A stretch of 64,000 bases of DNA, taken from Gammaproteobacteria bacterium (GTDB lineage: Bacteria; Pseudomonadota; Gammaproteobacteria; Granulosicoccales; Granulosicoccaceae). Of the stretch, positions 1 to 9,167 are shown piece after piece. The DNA lies in contig PDPU01000023.1 in NCBI GenBank assembly GCA_002746645.1, positions 143,922 to 207,921 on the forward strand, read 5' to 3'. The notes beneath the pieces were generated by a model that was not told where the DNA came from, ran no database searches, and worked only from the letters and a program-made list of their open reading frames with translations. The first letter of the stretch is position 1. Every line of letters begins with the position of its first letter. Made by a program: the position numbers and the translations under genes.

Positions 1-36
1 GGGCACTACCGCCTGCGAGACGAACTACGCCATTGA
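1..36 (+). CDS. possible 3' end of an upstream gene
   Basis: The first twelve codons are open and end in TGA, giving a short basic tail (GHYRLRDELRH). It lies just ahead of the next gene on the same strand, as the end of an operon partner would. Too little is present to identify it, and chance cannot be excluded. Confidence 0.2.
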   Translation, partial: GHYRLRDELRH

Positions 37-61
37 ACGACATGCCTGATGACACGCCGCG

Positions 62-1387
62 ATGATTGACGAAGAGCTCTACCAGGAAGCTACCGAAGAA
101 CTCGACACCAACCGCCGTCGCCCTCACCTCTGGGCGCGTGCCTGCGCGTTGGCGAATGATGATCACGACGAAGCGCGTTACCTCTACACGAATCTCCGCG
201 TGGAGGAGATGTTGCAGGAGCGTACCCGGATCGAGAAGCAGAAGGTGGTCGGCACAACGACACCCGACGAACCGGCGCTGGCACCGTCCGGCCATACATC
301 CGACACGGCGGTGGATGACACGGAAAACTCGACCGACAGCACTCAACCCATTGCGCTCGTCGATGAGGGCAGCTTCAGTCCGGTGCAGGCCGACAATGGC
401 GAAGACATCAGGCCGAACGACAGACAGGGTGAAGTCAGCACGACGATCGATCATCCCGACACAGTAGCGGGTGAGTGGGTCGACATCGACGACACCGCCG
501 GGGTCGACGCCGGCCAGCAGATCCGCGACGCAACAACGACCGTCGACCACGACAGCAAGCGGCAGCACCGCGACGTGGACACGACCGGTGCGGGCGACGG
601 CCCGATCGAGGACACTGCCGGGCACCTCAAGGCGGAAGCAGCCATCAAGTCCAGCGCCTCACCGGCCGACGACTGGCATGTCGAGGACGGCACCGACATT
701 CCGATGGCCCATCGCACCAACACCGATGTGACGTCCGACACCACCGGCGCATATACGCCTGCGCAAACACCTGACGACAGCGAGCGGCCCCTTGTCGACA
801 GCGTACCGTCGCCTGCCGACCACACGCGGGCGCGTGTCCGCAGTGAGCAGACCCTCGATTTCGATATCGAAAGCCCCCTGCCCGAGCAGTCGCTGTCACC
901 CTCGAGCACCACAATCGCAGACAACGCCGACACCTTCGACAACGCCGACTTCGATGAAGCGATTGCCCTTGATGTGGACTCACACGGTCAGCTATGGGCC
1001 ATCTTTCGCAAAGGCACGACACTCAGGGCCGTACCTGCCGAGGGATCGTCGTTGACGGCGATGTTCCTGACCCTCCCGTGGCTGTTACGGCACGGTCTCT
1101 TCGGTACCGCCATCGTCTACGCCCTGACGGCAATCGTGCTCGTTGGCGGTCTCGTCGTCAGCGGCCTTGCCTGGCTGGATCAGGGTGTTCAGGCATCCGC
1201 AAGTCTCAGACTCATCACGGCAGGCTTTGCATTTCTTGCGGCCGTGGCCCTGTTCTGGATTCCGTATCGCCAGGCACGATCCTGGGCGTTTCTGAGCTAC
1301 CGGAAACAAATGGGCGAACCGCTGGCCTGGGTGCGTGCCACCAGCCGCCATCGAGCACTCGAGACTTTCGAAGAGCACGTCAGGTAG
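62..1387 (+). CDS. acidic two-TM membrane protein, function unknown
   Basis: The protein has 441 residues. Residues 1-60 form a charged helical segment (WARACALANDDHDEARYLY), resembling the short N-terminal helical module seen in many proteobacterial proteins of unknown role. Residues 60-310 are Asp/Thr/Pro-rich, low in hydrophobics and probably disordered. The last 90 residues carry two hydrophobic segments (about 350-380 and 395-415), followed by a basic tail. No catalytic motif is visible. It may be an inner-membrane protein with a long disordered cytoplasmic region. The ATG directly follows a short spacer after the upstream stop. No family name can be given safely. Confidence 0.6.
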   Translation: MIDEELYQEATEELDTNRRRPHLWARACALANDDHDEARYLYTNLRVEEMLQERTRIEKQKVVGTTTPDEPALAPSGHTSDTAVDDTENSTDSTQPIALVDEGSFSPVQADNGEDIRPNDRQGEVSTTIDHPDTVAGEWVDIDDTAGVDAGQQIRDATTTVDHDSKRQHRDVDTTGAGDGPIEDTAGHLKAEAAIKSSASPADDWHVEDGTDIPMAHRTNTDVTSDTTGAYTPAQTPDDSERPLVDSVPSPADHTRARVRSEQTLDFDIESPLPEQSLSPSSTTIADNADTFDNADFDEAIALDVDSHGQLWAIFRKGTTLRAVPAEGSSLTAMFLTLPWLLRHGLFGTAIVYALTAIVLVGGLVVSGLAWLDQGVQASASLRLITAGFAFLAAVALFWIPYRQARSWAFLSYRKQMGEPLAWVRATSRHRALETFEEHVR

Positions 1388-1920
1388 ACACCAGCCTCAC
1401 AAGTGATCACGACGGTGCCGCATTTTCCGGCACGAAAATGACCTGGCGCGCAAATGGCAACACCGGTATTTCAGCCAGGCTGCCGTGCTGTCGTTAATTC
1501 AAGCCAAGTCATCACCAAGAATGACGGGTCTTGTTCCAGGATAGAGCAAGGCAGCCGATTCCGATTCGGTCACTCGGGGTAGCCGGGGGAATATCCCCCG
1601 GCGCCATTCCCTGACCGGTGACCCTGGCTGCGGGCGGAAAACGCGGCAACGTAACACTCGGCATTTCGCGCGTTTTTCGCCGGAAGGCCAGGAAGCCGCC
1701 ACGGTATCGCAACTCGGCTCCCCATCCAGGCTCATGTGTCGTTGGACAATGCTCAGGGTCGCCAGTCGGGAGGGCTTGCCGCTATACTGATGATGAAGCT
1801 CACACCCATGCCGACAAACGTCTGCGTTTTTCGACGTTGCTGCCGGTATGTCTGTCACCTTCTGATCGTCACGCCCCGACGCACAAGCCGGGATCACAAG
1901 CCCAAACTGCGAGCAAGACC
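1388..1920. other. 533-bp intergenic region with a perfect GC hairpin
   Basis: No convincing gene was found. A perfect 9-bp inverted repeat (arms 1582-1590 and 1594-1602, 3-nt loop) would form a strong hairpin but has no T-run after it, so a classical terminator is doubtful. The reading frame of the aminotransferase stays open upstream to 1618, but that extension is Arg/Ser/Pro-rich and does not look like the enzyme family. Confidence 0.4.
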
Positions 1921-3102
1921 ATGTTCGAACAACTGGAAGAACCGAAAGCCGACGCCATCCTCGCTCTGATGGCAGCCTTCCGCGAAGACCCGCGCACCGA
2001 CAAGCTCGATCTCGGCGTAGGCATCTACAAGGACGAAGACGGACGCTCAACCGTCATGCACGCGATCAAGGATGCCGAGACATCGCTGCTTGAAACACAG
2101 GACACCAAAGCCTATGTGTCTCCCGCGGGCAGCGCCGAATTCAACGCCGCCATGATCGATCTCGTGCTCGGCGAGAGCGCAAGCGAGCGTCACGTGGCCG
2201 TACAGGCAGTCGGCGGCAGTGGAGCACTCGCGATCATCGCAGGACTCCTCAAGCAGATTCGACCGAACGCCACTGTCTGGCTCTCCGACCCGACGTGGCC
2301 GAATCACGGTCCGCTGATCGGTTCGGCAGGTTTCACGCTCGCGAACTACCCCTACTACGACAACGCCACCTCGACGATCAGCTTCGATGCCATGCTCGAG
2401 ACGCTATCGAGTGCGGCCGAGGGCGATATCGTCGTGTTGCACGGTTGTTGCCACAACCCGACCGGCGCCGATCTGGATCTCGAACAGTGGCAGGCGGTAG
2501 CGAAACTGCTGCGTGAAAAGAAGCTCTTTGCCTTCGTTGACCTGGCCTACCAGGGCTTCGGTGACGGGCTCGAAGAAGATGCCGCCGGTGTACGTCTGCT
2601 GGCGCGGGAACTCGATGAATTCGCCATCGCGGCCAGTTGTTCGAAGAACTTCGCGCTCTATCGCGAGCGTGTCGGCGCGGCGATCCTGCAGGCAGCTTCG
2701 GCCGAGGATGCCCAACGAGCACACAAGCAACTGTCGCGTGTCGCGCGCTCGATCTACTCGATGCCGCCCGATCATGGCGCCAACTCCGCCAACCTCGTGC
2801 TTGGCGACAAGGCTCGCAGAAAGTCCTGGCAGGACGAACTCGAAACCATGCGCTCCCGCATGCAACGCCTGCGCACCGGCTTCGCCGAGGCCATGCGCAA
2901 GCGCAGCAACTCCGATCGCTTCGACTACATCGCCGCGCAGAAAGGCATGTTCAGCCGCCTGCCACTGAGCAGCGAGCAGCTCACGCGACTTCGCGAGGAA
3001 TACGGCATCTATATCGTGGGAGACGGCCGCATCAACATCGCCGGACTTCCCGATGACGGCCTCGAGCAACTGGCCGACCGAATCTGTTCGGTCATGGAGT
3101 GA
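1921..3102 (+). CDS. aspartate/aromatic amino acid aminotransferase
   Basis: A fold-type I PLP aminotransferase of 393 residues, close to the usual length of the AspC/TyrB subgroup. It would move an amino group between Asp or aromatic amino acids and 2-oxoglutarate in the cytoplasm. The N-terminus (LDLGVGIYKDEDG) is the family's substrate-channel segment. HGCCHNPTG is the Asn/Pro loop. SCSKNF places the PLP-binding Lys at about residue 242, and GRINIAGL near the end matches the C-terminal strand. The ATG was chosen because homology-like sequence begins there. AspC and TyrB cannot be separated by eye. Confidence 0.9.
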   Translation: MFEQLEEPKADAILALMAAFREDPRTDKLDLGVGIYKDEDGRSTVMHAIKDAETSLLETQDTKAYVSPAGSAEFNAAMIDLVLGESASERHVAVQAVGGSGALAIIAGLLKQIRPNATVWLSDPTWPNHGPLIGSAGFTLANYPYYDNATSTISFDAMLETLSSAAEGDIVVLHGCCHNPTGADLDLEQWQAVAKLLREKKLFAFVDLAYQGFGDGLEEDAAGVRLLARELDEFAIAASCSKNFALYRERVGAAILQAASAEDAQRAHKQLSRVARSIYSMPPDHGANSANLVLGDKARRKSWQDELETMRSRMQRLRTGFAEAMRKRSNSDRFDYIAAQKGMFSRLPLSSEQLTRLREEYGIYIVGDGRINIAGLPDDGLEQLADRICSVME

Positions 3103-3120
3103 TTCGTTCCGCTGAAGTGT

Positions 3121-3146
3121 CCCGGGCAAACTCCGTGATGCCCGGG
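3121..3146. terminator. hairpin between convergent genes
   Basis: An 8-bp GC-rich inverted repeat with a 10-nt loop (arms 3121-3128 and 3139-3146) lies between the aminotransferase and a convergent lipoprotein gene. There is no T-run, so termination is an inference from position. Confidence 0.4.
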
Positions 3147-3214
3147 GCCCGAGCCCTGCCTTGCAGGAACTGCCCGTGGCGCCACCTCCGGAGATTTGCC
3201 CGAGGCGCCGCGCT

Positions 3215-4360
3215 TCAGGAATTACCCGAGGCGCGCTCCAGGCTCAGAACCAGTACCTGCTGATCGGCCAGTTCGGAATCGGTGCTGACCAGCATGCGAA
3301 GCTCGGTTGGCCGATCATGGAGCACGAAAGCGTAGCCATCGTAACGGTAGGTGTTCCATGTCATCGACACACCCACCGAAAACCGCCCGTGCTGTCGAAG
3401 CACACCACTGAGCGCCGATTCATGCAGCACAGGCACCGTCGCCGTGGCATTCGCCGCGGAGTCGGTGATTTCAAGTCGAGCCTCACCGCTCATGCCCAGA
3501 CTGCCATCCGCAGCGCCCGGTTCAAGCTGCAGGCGCAGTTGCCATGCGTTGCAATGCGAAGCGTCGCTGTTGCAGGTAAGCGAGCGGGATCGCCACGTGC
3601 CGACAAGCTGATCGGCAGCCAGTGCAATCACCTGCTCACCGCCATTGCCGGAACCTGCGGCTCCGAGACTGACCGACGCGCCACCGGTGCTGTCGATACT
3701 CGCCGAGGCGCCATCGCTGATATCGAGAACCAGTTCATTCGTTCCCAGCGTTTCACCGGAAAAGGCGAAGTCCACGCCGGCCCCACCCGCGCCAGTGTCA
3801 TCCACGCCGGTACCACCCGAGGCATCGTCACCATCCCCTGATGCGGGCCCGCCAACGGCATTCACCGCATGCCGCTGCCACGCAACGGAGCTGGGAACGG
3901 CAGTGGTGGCAGCATTTGATGCTGGCGCCACATTGCTGCGAAAACTCAGTGGATGCGTGCCATCGTCGGCAGTGGGTGTCCAGAGGGCATCGCTCGCGAC
4001 AGCCCCTGAATCGGCAGGCGGCTCCACGAATCCGGTGACACGGCCGGCATCGTCGAGACCCATCACGACAAGACGCCCCGACGCATCGGTACCGAGGTAG
4101 ACCCGTGCGGTCTCGGCAGTATCCAGCACCGCGACGGTGGCGGCACTCGCACCACCACCGTCCGGAACGACCGATATTGCCGGTCCTTCACCGTTGCCCG
4201 GCTGAGTCGATGCATCGCCGGAAGCGGAATGTCCGAGTTCGACGCCGTCGCTGTCGCAACCTACTGGCAACGCAAGGACAAGCGCCAGCAACACACCCGT
4301 GCCGCCAGGACGCACCTGTGAACGACCGGGGTGTCGGCTGGGACACCAAATGCCGGTCAT
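3215..4360 (-). CDS. predicted lipoprotein, paralogue of the next gene
   Basis: 381 residues from the chosen ATG. The signal peptide ends in a lipobox (LPVGC), so a lipid-anchored envelope protein is likely. The middle is Gly/Ala/Asp-rich. The C-terminal 150 residues contain a short paired-Cys segment (LTCNSDASHC) after a GTW motif. The same arrangement, GTW followed by C-x5-C (FGCEASNC), is seen in the upstream gene on this strand, and the C-terminal halves align through the final leucine-rich strand. No enzymatic motif is seen. The start was moved 15 codons inward to fit the signal peptide. Confidence 0.6.
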   Translation of the reverse strand: MTGIWCPSRHPGRSQVRPGGTGVLLALVLALPVGCDSDGVELGHSASGDASTQPGNGEGPAISVVPDGGGASAATVAVLDTAETARVYLGTDASGRLVVMGLDDAGRVTGFVEPPADSGAVASDALWTPTADDGTHPLSFRSNVAPASNAATTAVPSSVAWQRHAVNAVGGPASGDGDDASGGTGVDDTGAGGAGVDFAFSGETLGTNELVLDISDGASASIDSTGGASVSLGAAGSGNGGEQVIALAADQLVGTWRSRSLTCNSDASHCNAWQLRLQLEPGAADGSLGMSGEARLEITDSAANATATVPVLHESALSGVLRQHGRFSVGVSMTWNTYRYDGYAFVLHDRPTELRMLVSTDSELADQQVLVLSLERASGNS

Positions 4361-4416
4361 GGCGGTCAGTAGTTCCGGATCCCGAAAAACCACGGTCGTC
4401 TGCAAACCAATGCCCG

Positions 4417-5322
4417 TTACTGACGTGTCAGCAACGCGGCAATGGTCGGATTCTCGACGTTCTCGGTGCTGGTACCGAGAAACACCAGCTGTGTGGGATC
4501 ATCCAGCGAGAAGTAGGCAATGCCCTGGTAGGCATCGGATTCACGCCAGATGAATGACAACAGGGCAACACCGCCGAATTCGGAAATGGTGCCGTTGATC
4601 GGCAGTGGCTCCCCGTAATCACCATCAATGGGCTTGTAGCGCGTGGATCCGGAGACCGAAGTACCGTTGATGATGACGCTGGTTTCGAGCACGTGGCAGT
4701 TGCTTGCTTCGCAACCGAACTCGTAGTTGCTGCCCCATGTGCCGTCCAGTGCCCCGGCCGTTACCGGAGTGAGTTCGGAACCGCCTGCGTAGACGAGGTT
4801 GACGTCACCGCCGCTGATCGACTGGCCATCGACGATGTCGAAGGTGAAAGTCGGCGCCTGGTAGTCATCAGCCAGTCTGTCGCCGTTGCCAAAGGCCGGT
4901 ACGCTGCCTGCACCCGCCGGGTGCTGCACCACGGTCAATGGACCGCTGTAGCGGCTGTCTGCACCGATACTGCCGAATACCGACGTGGCGGAACCATCGG
5001 CTGCGATCGAAAGACCGGAAAGATAGTTGTTGTTGTCGATCACGTACACGCCGCGACCGGCGTTCATGGTACCGATGTAGGCACCGGAACGACCACCCGG
5101 TTCACCACCACCCGTGGTACCGCCGGTCGTGGTATCACCGCCTGTAGTACCTGCGGTGGTGCCCGCGGTATCGCTACCGGTGCCGGCAGTGTCCCCACCG
5201 GTGCCGGCAGTGGTCGTGCCGGTGCCTGTGGTGGCAGTACCGTCTGTGGAGGTATCATCATCATCGCTCGAGCAGGCAACCAGTGTGGTGGCCAGGAGCA
5301 GGACGGGGAGGTACTTGATCAT
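4417..5322 (-). CDS. predicted lipoprotein with Thr/Gly repeat linker
   Basis: 301 residues. A clean lipoprotein signal (LATTLVACSS) is followed by an Asp-rich patch and a Thr/Gly/Ala low-complexity linker (about residues 30-75) built from TAGT- and TGGD-like units. The folded part shares GTW, paired Cys and C-terminal strands with the neighbouring downstream lipoprotein, so the two look like an ancient tandem duplication. The linker could span part of the envelope. The start is the ATG at the signal peptide, not the one 13 codons upstream. Function unknown. Confidence 0.65.
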   Translation of the reverse strand: MIKYLPVLLLATTLVACSSDDDDTSTDGTATTGTGTTTAGTGGDTAGTGSDTAGTTAGTTGGDTTTGGTTGGGEPGGRSGAYIGTMNAGRGVYVIDNNNYLSGLSIAADGSATSVFGSIGADSRYSGPLTVVQHPAGAGSVPAFGNGDRLADDYQAPTFTFDIVDGQSISGGDVNLVYAGGSELTPVTAGALDGTWGSNYEFGCEASNCHVLETSVIINGTSVSGSTRYKPIDGDYGEPLPINGTISEFGGVALLSFIWRESDAYQGIAYFSLDDPTQLVFLGTSTENVENPTIAALLTRQ

Positions 5323-5455
5323 GCCTGTGAAACTCGTCGTTGGATTGTGGCTGAACGTCAAAGATTAACGCAAGTGTCTGTGTCGCGGTGACAATACTCT
5401 CCGCATTGCTTCCGGTCGCGTCCTGCGGCGTCACGATCATGGCATTGCCCTGGCA

Positions 5456-5887
5456 GTGGCGGATGCGCCCTATCTCGATGACACCTGGCACCGCTACGAC
5501 AAGGCCATTGTCGACCATGACAAGGCGAAACCCAGCACTACCGATTATCATATTACTCGCGAGGACATGTTCGAGGCGTCCTGCGAGATCATGATCTCGC
5601 AGGAAATACTCCGGGCATTCCTCGAATCGACCCTGATCAGCATGCGCAAGCTCGCCCTCAGCGCCGAAGAGCGCAGATTCGACCAAGCCGACATCTGCCT
5701 CGACGATTCAGGATTCCACAGCCAGGGTGAAAAGGACGAGGCATGCCGCCTCCACGACGACTACATGCTCTACCGGCGGATACAGCGCGACATGTGCAGC
5801 CTGTCGGTATCGCGCAAACGCTACGGCGGCAATCTCGATACCGTGAACACCACCGAACAGATTGCGACCCATCCCAATGACGACTGA
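5456..5887 (+). CDS. small unknown protein coupled to GAPDH
   Basis: 143 residues from a GTG start, soluble, rich in Asp, His and Cys, with a helical middle and no recognised motif. The frame is open back to 5369 and the extra codons read as plausible protein, so the real start may lie upstream at a non-ATG codon. Its stop lies 8 nt past the start of the GAPDH gene, which suggests translational coupling and a linked role. I do not recognise the family. Confidence 0.5.
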   Translation: MADAPYLDDTWHRYDKAIVDHDKAKPSTTDYHITREDMFEASCEIMISQEILRAFLESTLISMRKLALSAEERRFDQADICLDDSGFHSQGEKDEACRLHDDYMLYRRIQRDMCSLSVSRKRYGGNLDTVNTTEQIATHPNDD

Positions 5888-7325
5888 CAACACCTACCTC
5901 GAGCAATACATCGAACAGCAAGGGCTCGCCGAGAGCATGATCCCCGTCGTGGGCTTTCTCTACCGCACCCGCGGCGTCATCGTCACGGTGTTCGGCAGAA
6001 AGCTCATGAATGGCTCGACCATCGACATTCTCAAGGCACACAAGCTCGGCCGCGTGGTCGGGCGACCGATCTCGGTTGCCGATACCGTGAAAGTGCTGAC
6101 CGTGCTGCGCGAAATCGCGCCCGGCAGCTGCCGTGTCGACATCGGCAAGATCGCCGCTGCCGCGCTCGACAAGGGCGTGCTCGACAACGAGGCCGAACTT
6201 CGGTCACTGCTGCAGAGCGAACTGGCCGATGTCGGTGAACGCGCGTCGGTACTCGACAAGCCACAGGATGTGGTGCTCTACGGTTTCGGCCGTATCGGGC
6301 GCATCCTCGCGCGTCTGCTGATCGAACGCACCACTTCGAGCAACCCCATGCGCCTGCGCGCCGTCGTGGTGCGGGGCGGACGCGAAGGCGACCTCCAGAA
6401 ACGCGCCAGCCTGCTGCGTCGCGACTCGGTACATGGTCCCTTCAACGGCAGCATCAAGGTCGATGAAGCGAACAATGCCATCATCGCCAACGGCAACTTC
6501 ATCCAGGTGATCTATGCCGACAAGCCCGAAGACATCGACTATACGAGCTACGGCATCGACAACGCACTGATCGTCGACAACACCGGCATCTTCAAGGACG
6601 AGGAAGCTCTGTCACGGCACCTCGTGCCGAAGGGTGCGGCCAAGGTGCTGCTGACTGCCCCTGCCGGCGGCGCGATCAAGAACATCGTCTACGGCGTCAA
6701 CCACGAGATGATCGACGACAGCGACCGCATCCTCTGTGCGGCAAGCTGCACCACCAACGCCATCACGCCGGTACTGAAGATCATCAACGATCGCTTCGGC
6801 ATCGAGAACGGTCACGTCGAAACCGTGCATTCCTACACCAACGACCAGAACCTCATCGACAACTACCACAAGGCCGATCGGCGTGGCCGTTCGGCACCGC
6901 TGAACATGGTACTGACTTCGACCGGTGCGGCAAAGGCCGTGGCCAAGGCGCTGCCCGAGCTTGCCGGAAAACTCACGGGCAACGCCATTCGCGTGCCCAC
7001 ACCGAACGTTTCGATGGCGGTCTGCAACCTCAATCTCGCCACCAGCACCACACGCGAGGAACTCAATGCCTACGTCAGTGACATGGCCTTCAATTCCAGG
7101 CTGAGTCAGCAGATTGCCTACACCATGAGCAACGAGGTGGTGTCGAGCGACTTCGTCGGCACACCCGAACCCGCCATCTTCGACGCGGTGGCCACGATCG
7201 TCGACGACAACCGCTGCGTGGTCTACGTCTGGTACGACAACGAGTACGGCTACAGCACGCAGGTACTCCGCTGCATGCAGCACATGGCAGGATTGCACAT
7301 CCCGTCGATTCCGCGAATCAGCTGA
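5877..7325 (+). CDS. glyceraldehyde-3-phosphate dehydrogenase, long form
   Basis: 482 residues, about 140 longer than ordinary GapA. The first 125 residues are an extra helical region. The NAD-binding fold then begins at YGFGRIGR. The catalytic Cys sits in ASCTTNAI (about residue 291), and DNTGIF, STGAAKA and the final WYDNEYGYS are family hallmarks. It interconverts glyceraldehyde-3-phosphate and 1,3-bisphosphoglycerate. Extended versions of this size are known in gammaproteobacteria beside a separate glycolytic Gap and are often linked to gluconeogenesis; that role here is inference. The ATG at 5877 was preferred to a TTG five codons upstream. Confidence 0.9.
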   Translation: MTTDNTYLEQYIEQQGLAESMIPVVGFLYRTRGVIVTVFGRKLMNGSTIDILKAHKLGRVVGRPISVADTVKVLTVLREIAPGSCRVDIGKIAAAALDKGVLDNEAELRSLLQSELADVGERASVLDKPQDVVLYGFGRIGRILARLLIERTTSSNPMRLRAVVVRGGREGDLQKRASLLRRDSVHGPFNGSIKVDEANNAIIANGNFIQVIYADKPEDIDYTSYGIDNALIVDNTGIFKDEEALSRHLVPKGAAKVLLTAPAGGAIKNIVYGVNHEMIDDSDRILCAASCTTNAITPVLKIINDRFGIENGHVETVHSYTNDQNLIDNYHKADRRGRSAPLNMVLTSTGAAKAVAKALPELAGKLTGNAIRVPTPNVSMAVCNLNLATSTTREELNAYVSDMAFNSRLSQQIAYTMSNEVVSSDFVGTPEPAIFDAVATIVDDNRCVVYVWYDNEYGYSTQVLRCMQHMAGLHIPSIPRIS

Positions 7326-7392
7326 AACCACGTCGCTGTCGGTCGGTACGTTGCCGGCAGTACGTCGCCTGGCAGCGCCCTGACGGAATCAC

Positions 7393-7420
7393 GGCAGCAC
7401 CGCTCCTTGCAGGTGCTGCC
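7393..7420. terminator. hairpin between convergent genes
   Basis: A perfect 9-bp GC-rich inverted repeat (arms 7393-7401 and 7412-7420) lies between the GAPDH gene and the convergent DUF4159 gene. It could terminate both, although no T-tract follows. Confidence 0.5.
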
Positions 7421-7425
7421 GCCCG

Positions 7426-8280
7426 TCAGTGCGTCATGCCGTAGATCAGGTAGTTCACACCCAGCCGATAGGCCGTGGCGGTGTACTGCGCGCGGTACTC
7501 TTCCATGTCGGCGTGTTCCCAGGCGTCACCCAGATCCATGTTCCAGTTGATGACGACCATGACACGCCCTTCGTCATCGAGCACGCCACGCCATTTCGGC
7601 AACTGACGCGAGGTATTGCTCTCGCCCACTTCCATGCTCTTGCGGATCGGCAACTCCCAGGTTTCACCGGGGTTCAGACACAGCGCACGAAGCCCGGGAA
7701 TCTGCACGAAGTCCTCGATGCGAAAGTGCACATCGAAGATCTCGTGATCGGGCGGCAGGTCGACGATCGGACGATCGGGAAAGACCTTGCTCATCCAGTT
7801 CTCGAACTGTGACCACTGATAGTCCCCGTGAAAGTCGTCGACGAGCAGAAAGCCGCCGCGCAGGAGGTATTCACGCAGGCGATCGATCTCGGTGCGGGTG
7901 AACGAGGCAAAACCCGCCTCCACGACATACAGCATCGGATAATCGAACACCCGCTCGTCGAAGAGCGAGATCGACTGCGAATCGTCGTTGGTGTCGATGT
8001 TGGTCAGGCGCTTGAGCGCAGCAATGAAGTGGGGTTCGGACTCGGAGCAGTCAGCCTGCCAGTGCGGGTAGCCGATGTGGTCGCCGAGATTGTCGATGGC
8101 ACGCTGGTTGTCGGCGAACATCAGCCGCGAGAAGGTGAATTCGTCCTCGGGAAGGCGCGCCAGCGTGGCAGGGCACTCCGGACGATGCGGCGTGGTGCAG
8201 ATCGCCATCTGCCCCGACACGCCTGCCGAGGTACCGAGAGACGACAGCAGCAGCGCGAGTACGGCGCCCCCCCTGCGCAT
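7426..8280 (-). CDS. DUF4159-type secreted protein
   Basis: 284 residues with a typical signal peptide from the chosen ATG (MRRGGAVLALLLSS to about residue 24). FTFSRLMF near the start, VDDFHGDY in the middle, and NYLIYGMTH at the end match DUF4159, a Rossmann/GATase-like family of unknown function usually exported or membrane-linked. The frame is open 26 codons further upstream, but that stretch lacks signal-peptide character. Upstream on the same strand lies a lipoprotein gene, so the two may be cotranscribed. Confidence 0.75.
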   Translation of the reverse strand: MRRGGAVLALLLSSLGTSAGVSGQMAICTTPHRPECPATLARLPEDEFTFSRLMFADNQRAIDNLGDHIGYPHWQADCSESEPHFIAALKRLTNIDTNDDSQSISLFDERVFDYPMLYVVEAGFASFTRTEIDRLREYLLRGGFLLVDDFHGDYQWSQFENWMSKVFPDRPIVDLPPDHEIFDVHFRIEDFVQIPGLRALCLNPGETWELPIRKSMEVGESNTSRQLPKWRGVLDDEGRVMVVINWNMDLGDAWEHADMEEYRAQYTATAYRLGVNYLIYGMTH

Positions 8281-8370
8281 GGAACCGGTACCTTTGCTGC
8301 TCGAACTGAATACGGCAAACCTGAACACGTCGGGGTAAGTCTCCTCGGCCGGAACCATCAGCAGACCGAA

Positions 8371-8958
8371 TCAGAACAACAGCGAATCGTCGGCCTCGAT
8401 CCCGCGAGGATCGGTGCCGTGAATGTAGAGCGGTCCGACAGGTCGGGCGCTGCCATCGCCTTTGTCGACGAATACCCGCCGGAGTTCCACCATGCCGACC
8501 GAAAGCTCGTAGACATCGACATGATCGCCGTTGTCGTCACGTCGTCGCTCATGCATCAGACGCACGGGCTCGCCGTCGTTGCTGTCCCAGTCGTGGCGTA
8601 CCTCGTAGCCGAGATCGCTCGCCGCCTGGTACAGTGCCCGCTGCATGGCGTTGCGCCTGAGCCGCGGCGAGAACACGAGCCGGGTGCGTGAGGGCTGCAA
8701 CTCCGGCAGATCGGCAATCGCAGCCATGAAGTGCCGTGCGATGCGGGTCTCGCGCGTGGCCCTGACCCGGGCAGGTGCAATGATGGCAGGCGCGTCTCCA
8801 TCGGCATGCTGGCGCTCACTGCCAACCTGCTGCCAGGAACGAGTGGCTTCGGCGCTTTCCTGCCGCGGAGCTTCCGTGCCGGACAATCCGCAACCCGTGA
8901 AGCCGGGACACAGCATGACGGCTGCAAGATTGACAAGGCAGGTTCTCCGGAACACCAT
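8371..8958 (-). CDS. predicted lipoprotein with module shared by neighbours
   Basis: 195 residues with lipobox FTGC. After a disordered Glu/Ser/Arg stretch comes a compact module with LGYEVRHD, VYELSVGMVELRR and YIHGTD. The pattern G-[YF] followed by D, then a [SR]VG-x-V core and a closing GT recurs in the two genes on the other side of the divergent promoter region. It probably forms a small alpha/beta domain. The ATG 32 codons inside the longer open frame fits the signal peptide. Confidence 0.6.
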   Translation of the reverse strand: MVFRRTCLVNLAAVMLCPGFTGCGLSGTEAPRQESAEATRSWQQVGSERQHADGDAPAIIAPARVRATRETRIARHFMAAIADLPELQPSRTRLVFSPRLRRNAMQRALYQAASDLGYEVRHDWDSNDGEPVRLMHERRRDDNGDHVDVYELSVGMVELRRVFVDKGDGSARPVGPLYIHGTDPRGIEADDSLLF

Positions 8959-9167
8959 CGGGATGGACTCCGTATGCGACAACGGCAATGTCGCGCATGA
9001 AACGGACCGATTTCGAATTTCGTCGGTGCGAACGTGGACAGTTGATCGACGCAATGGTAGGTTTCAACGTTTGGTGGTCGATCCACCATTGGAGAGGAAT
9101 ATCCTACCCCAGCATCGGGCTGGAAGGTGTCGCCGCACACAGTGTGCGGTGGAGAGGAACACACGAC

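Noticed and set aside
1618..1920. N-terminal extension of the aminotransferase
   Set aside because: The extra hundred codons are Arg/Ser/Pro-rich, lack family similarity and contain the hairpin region's flank.
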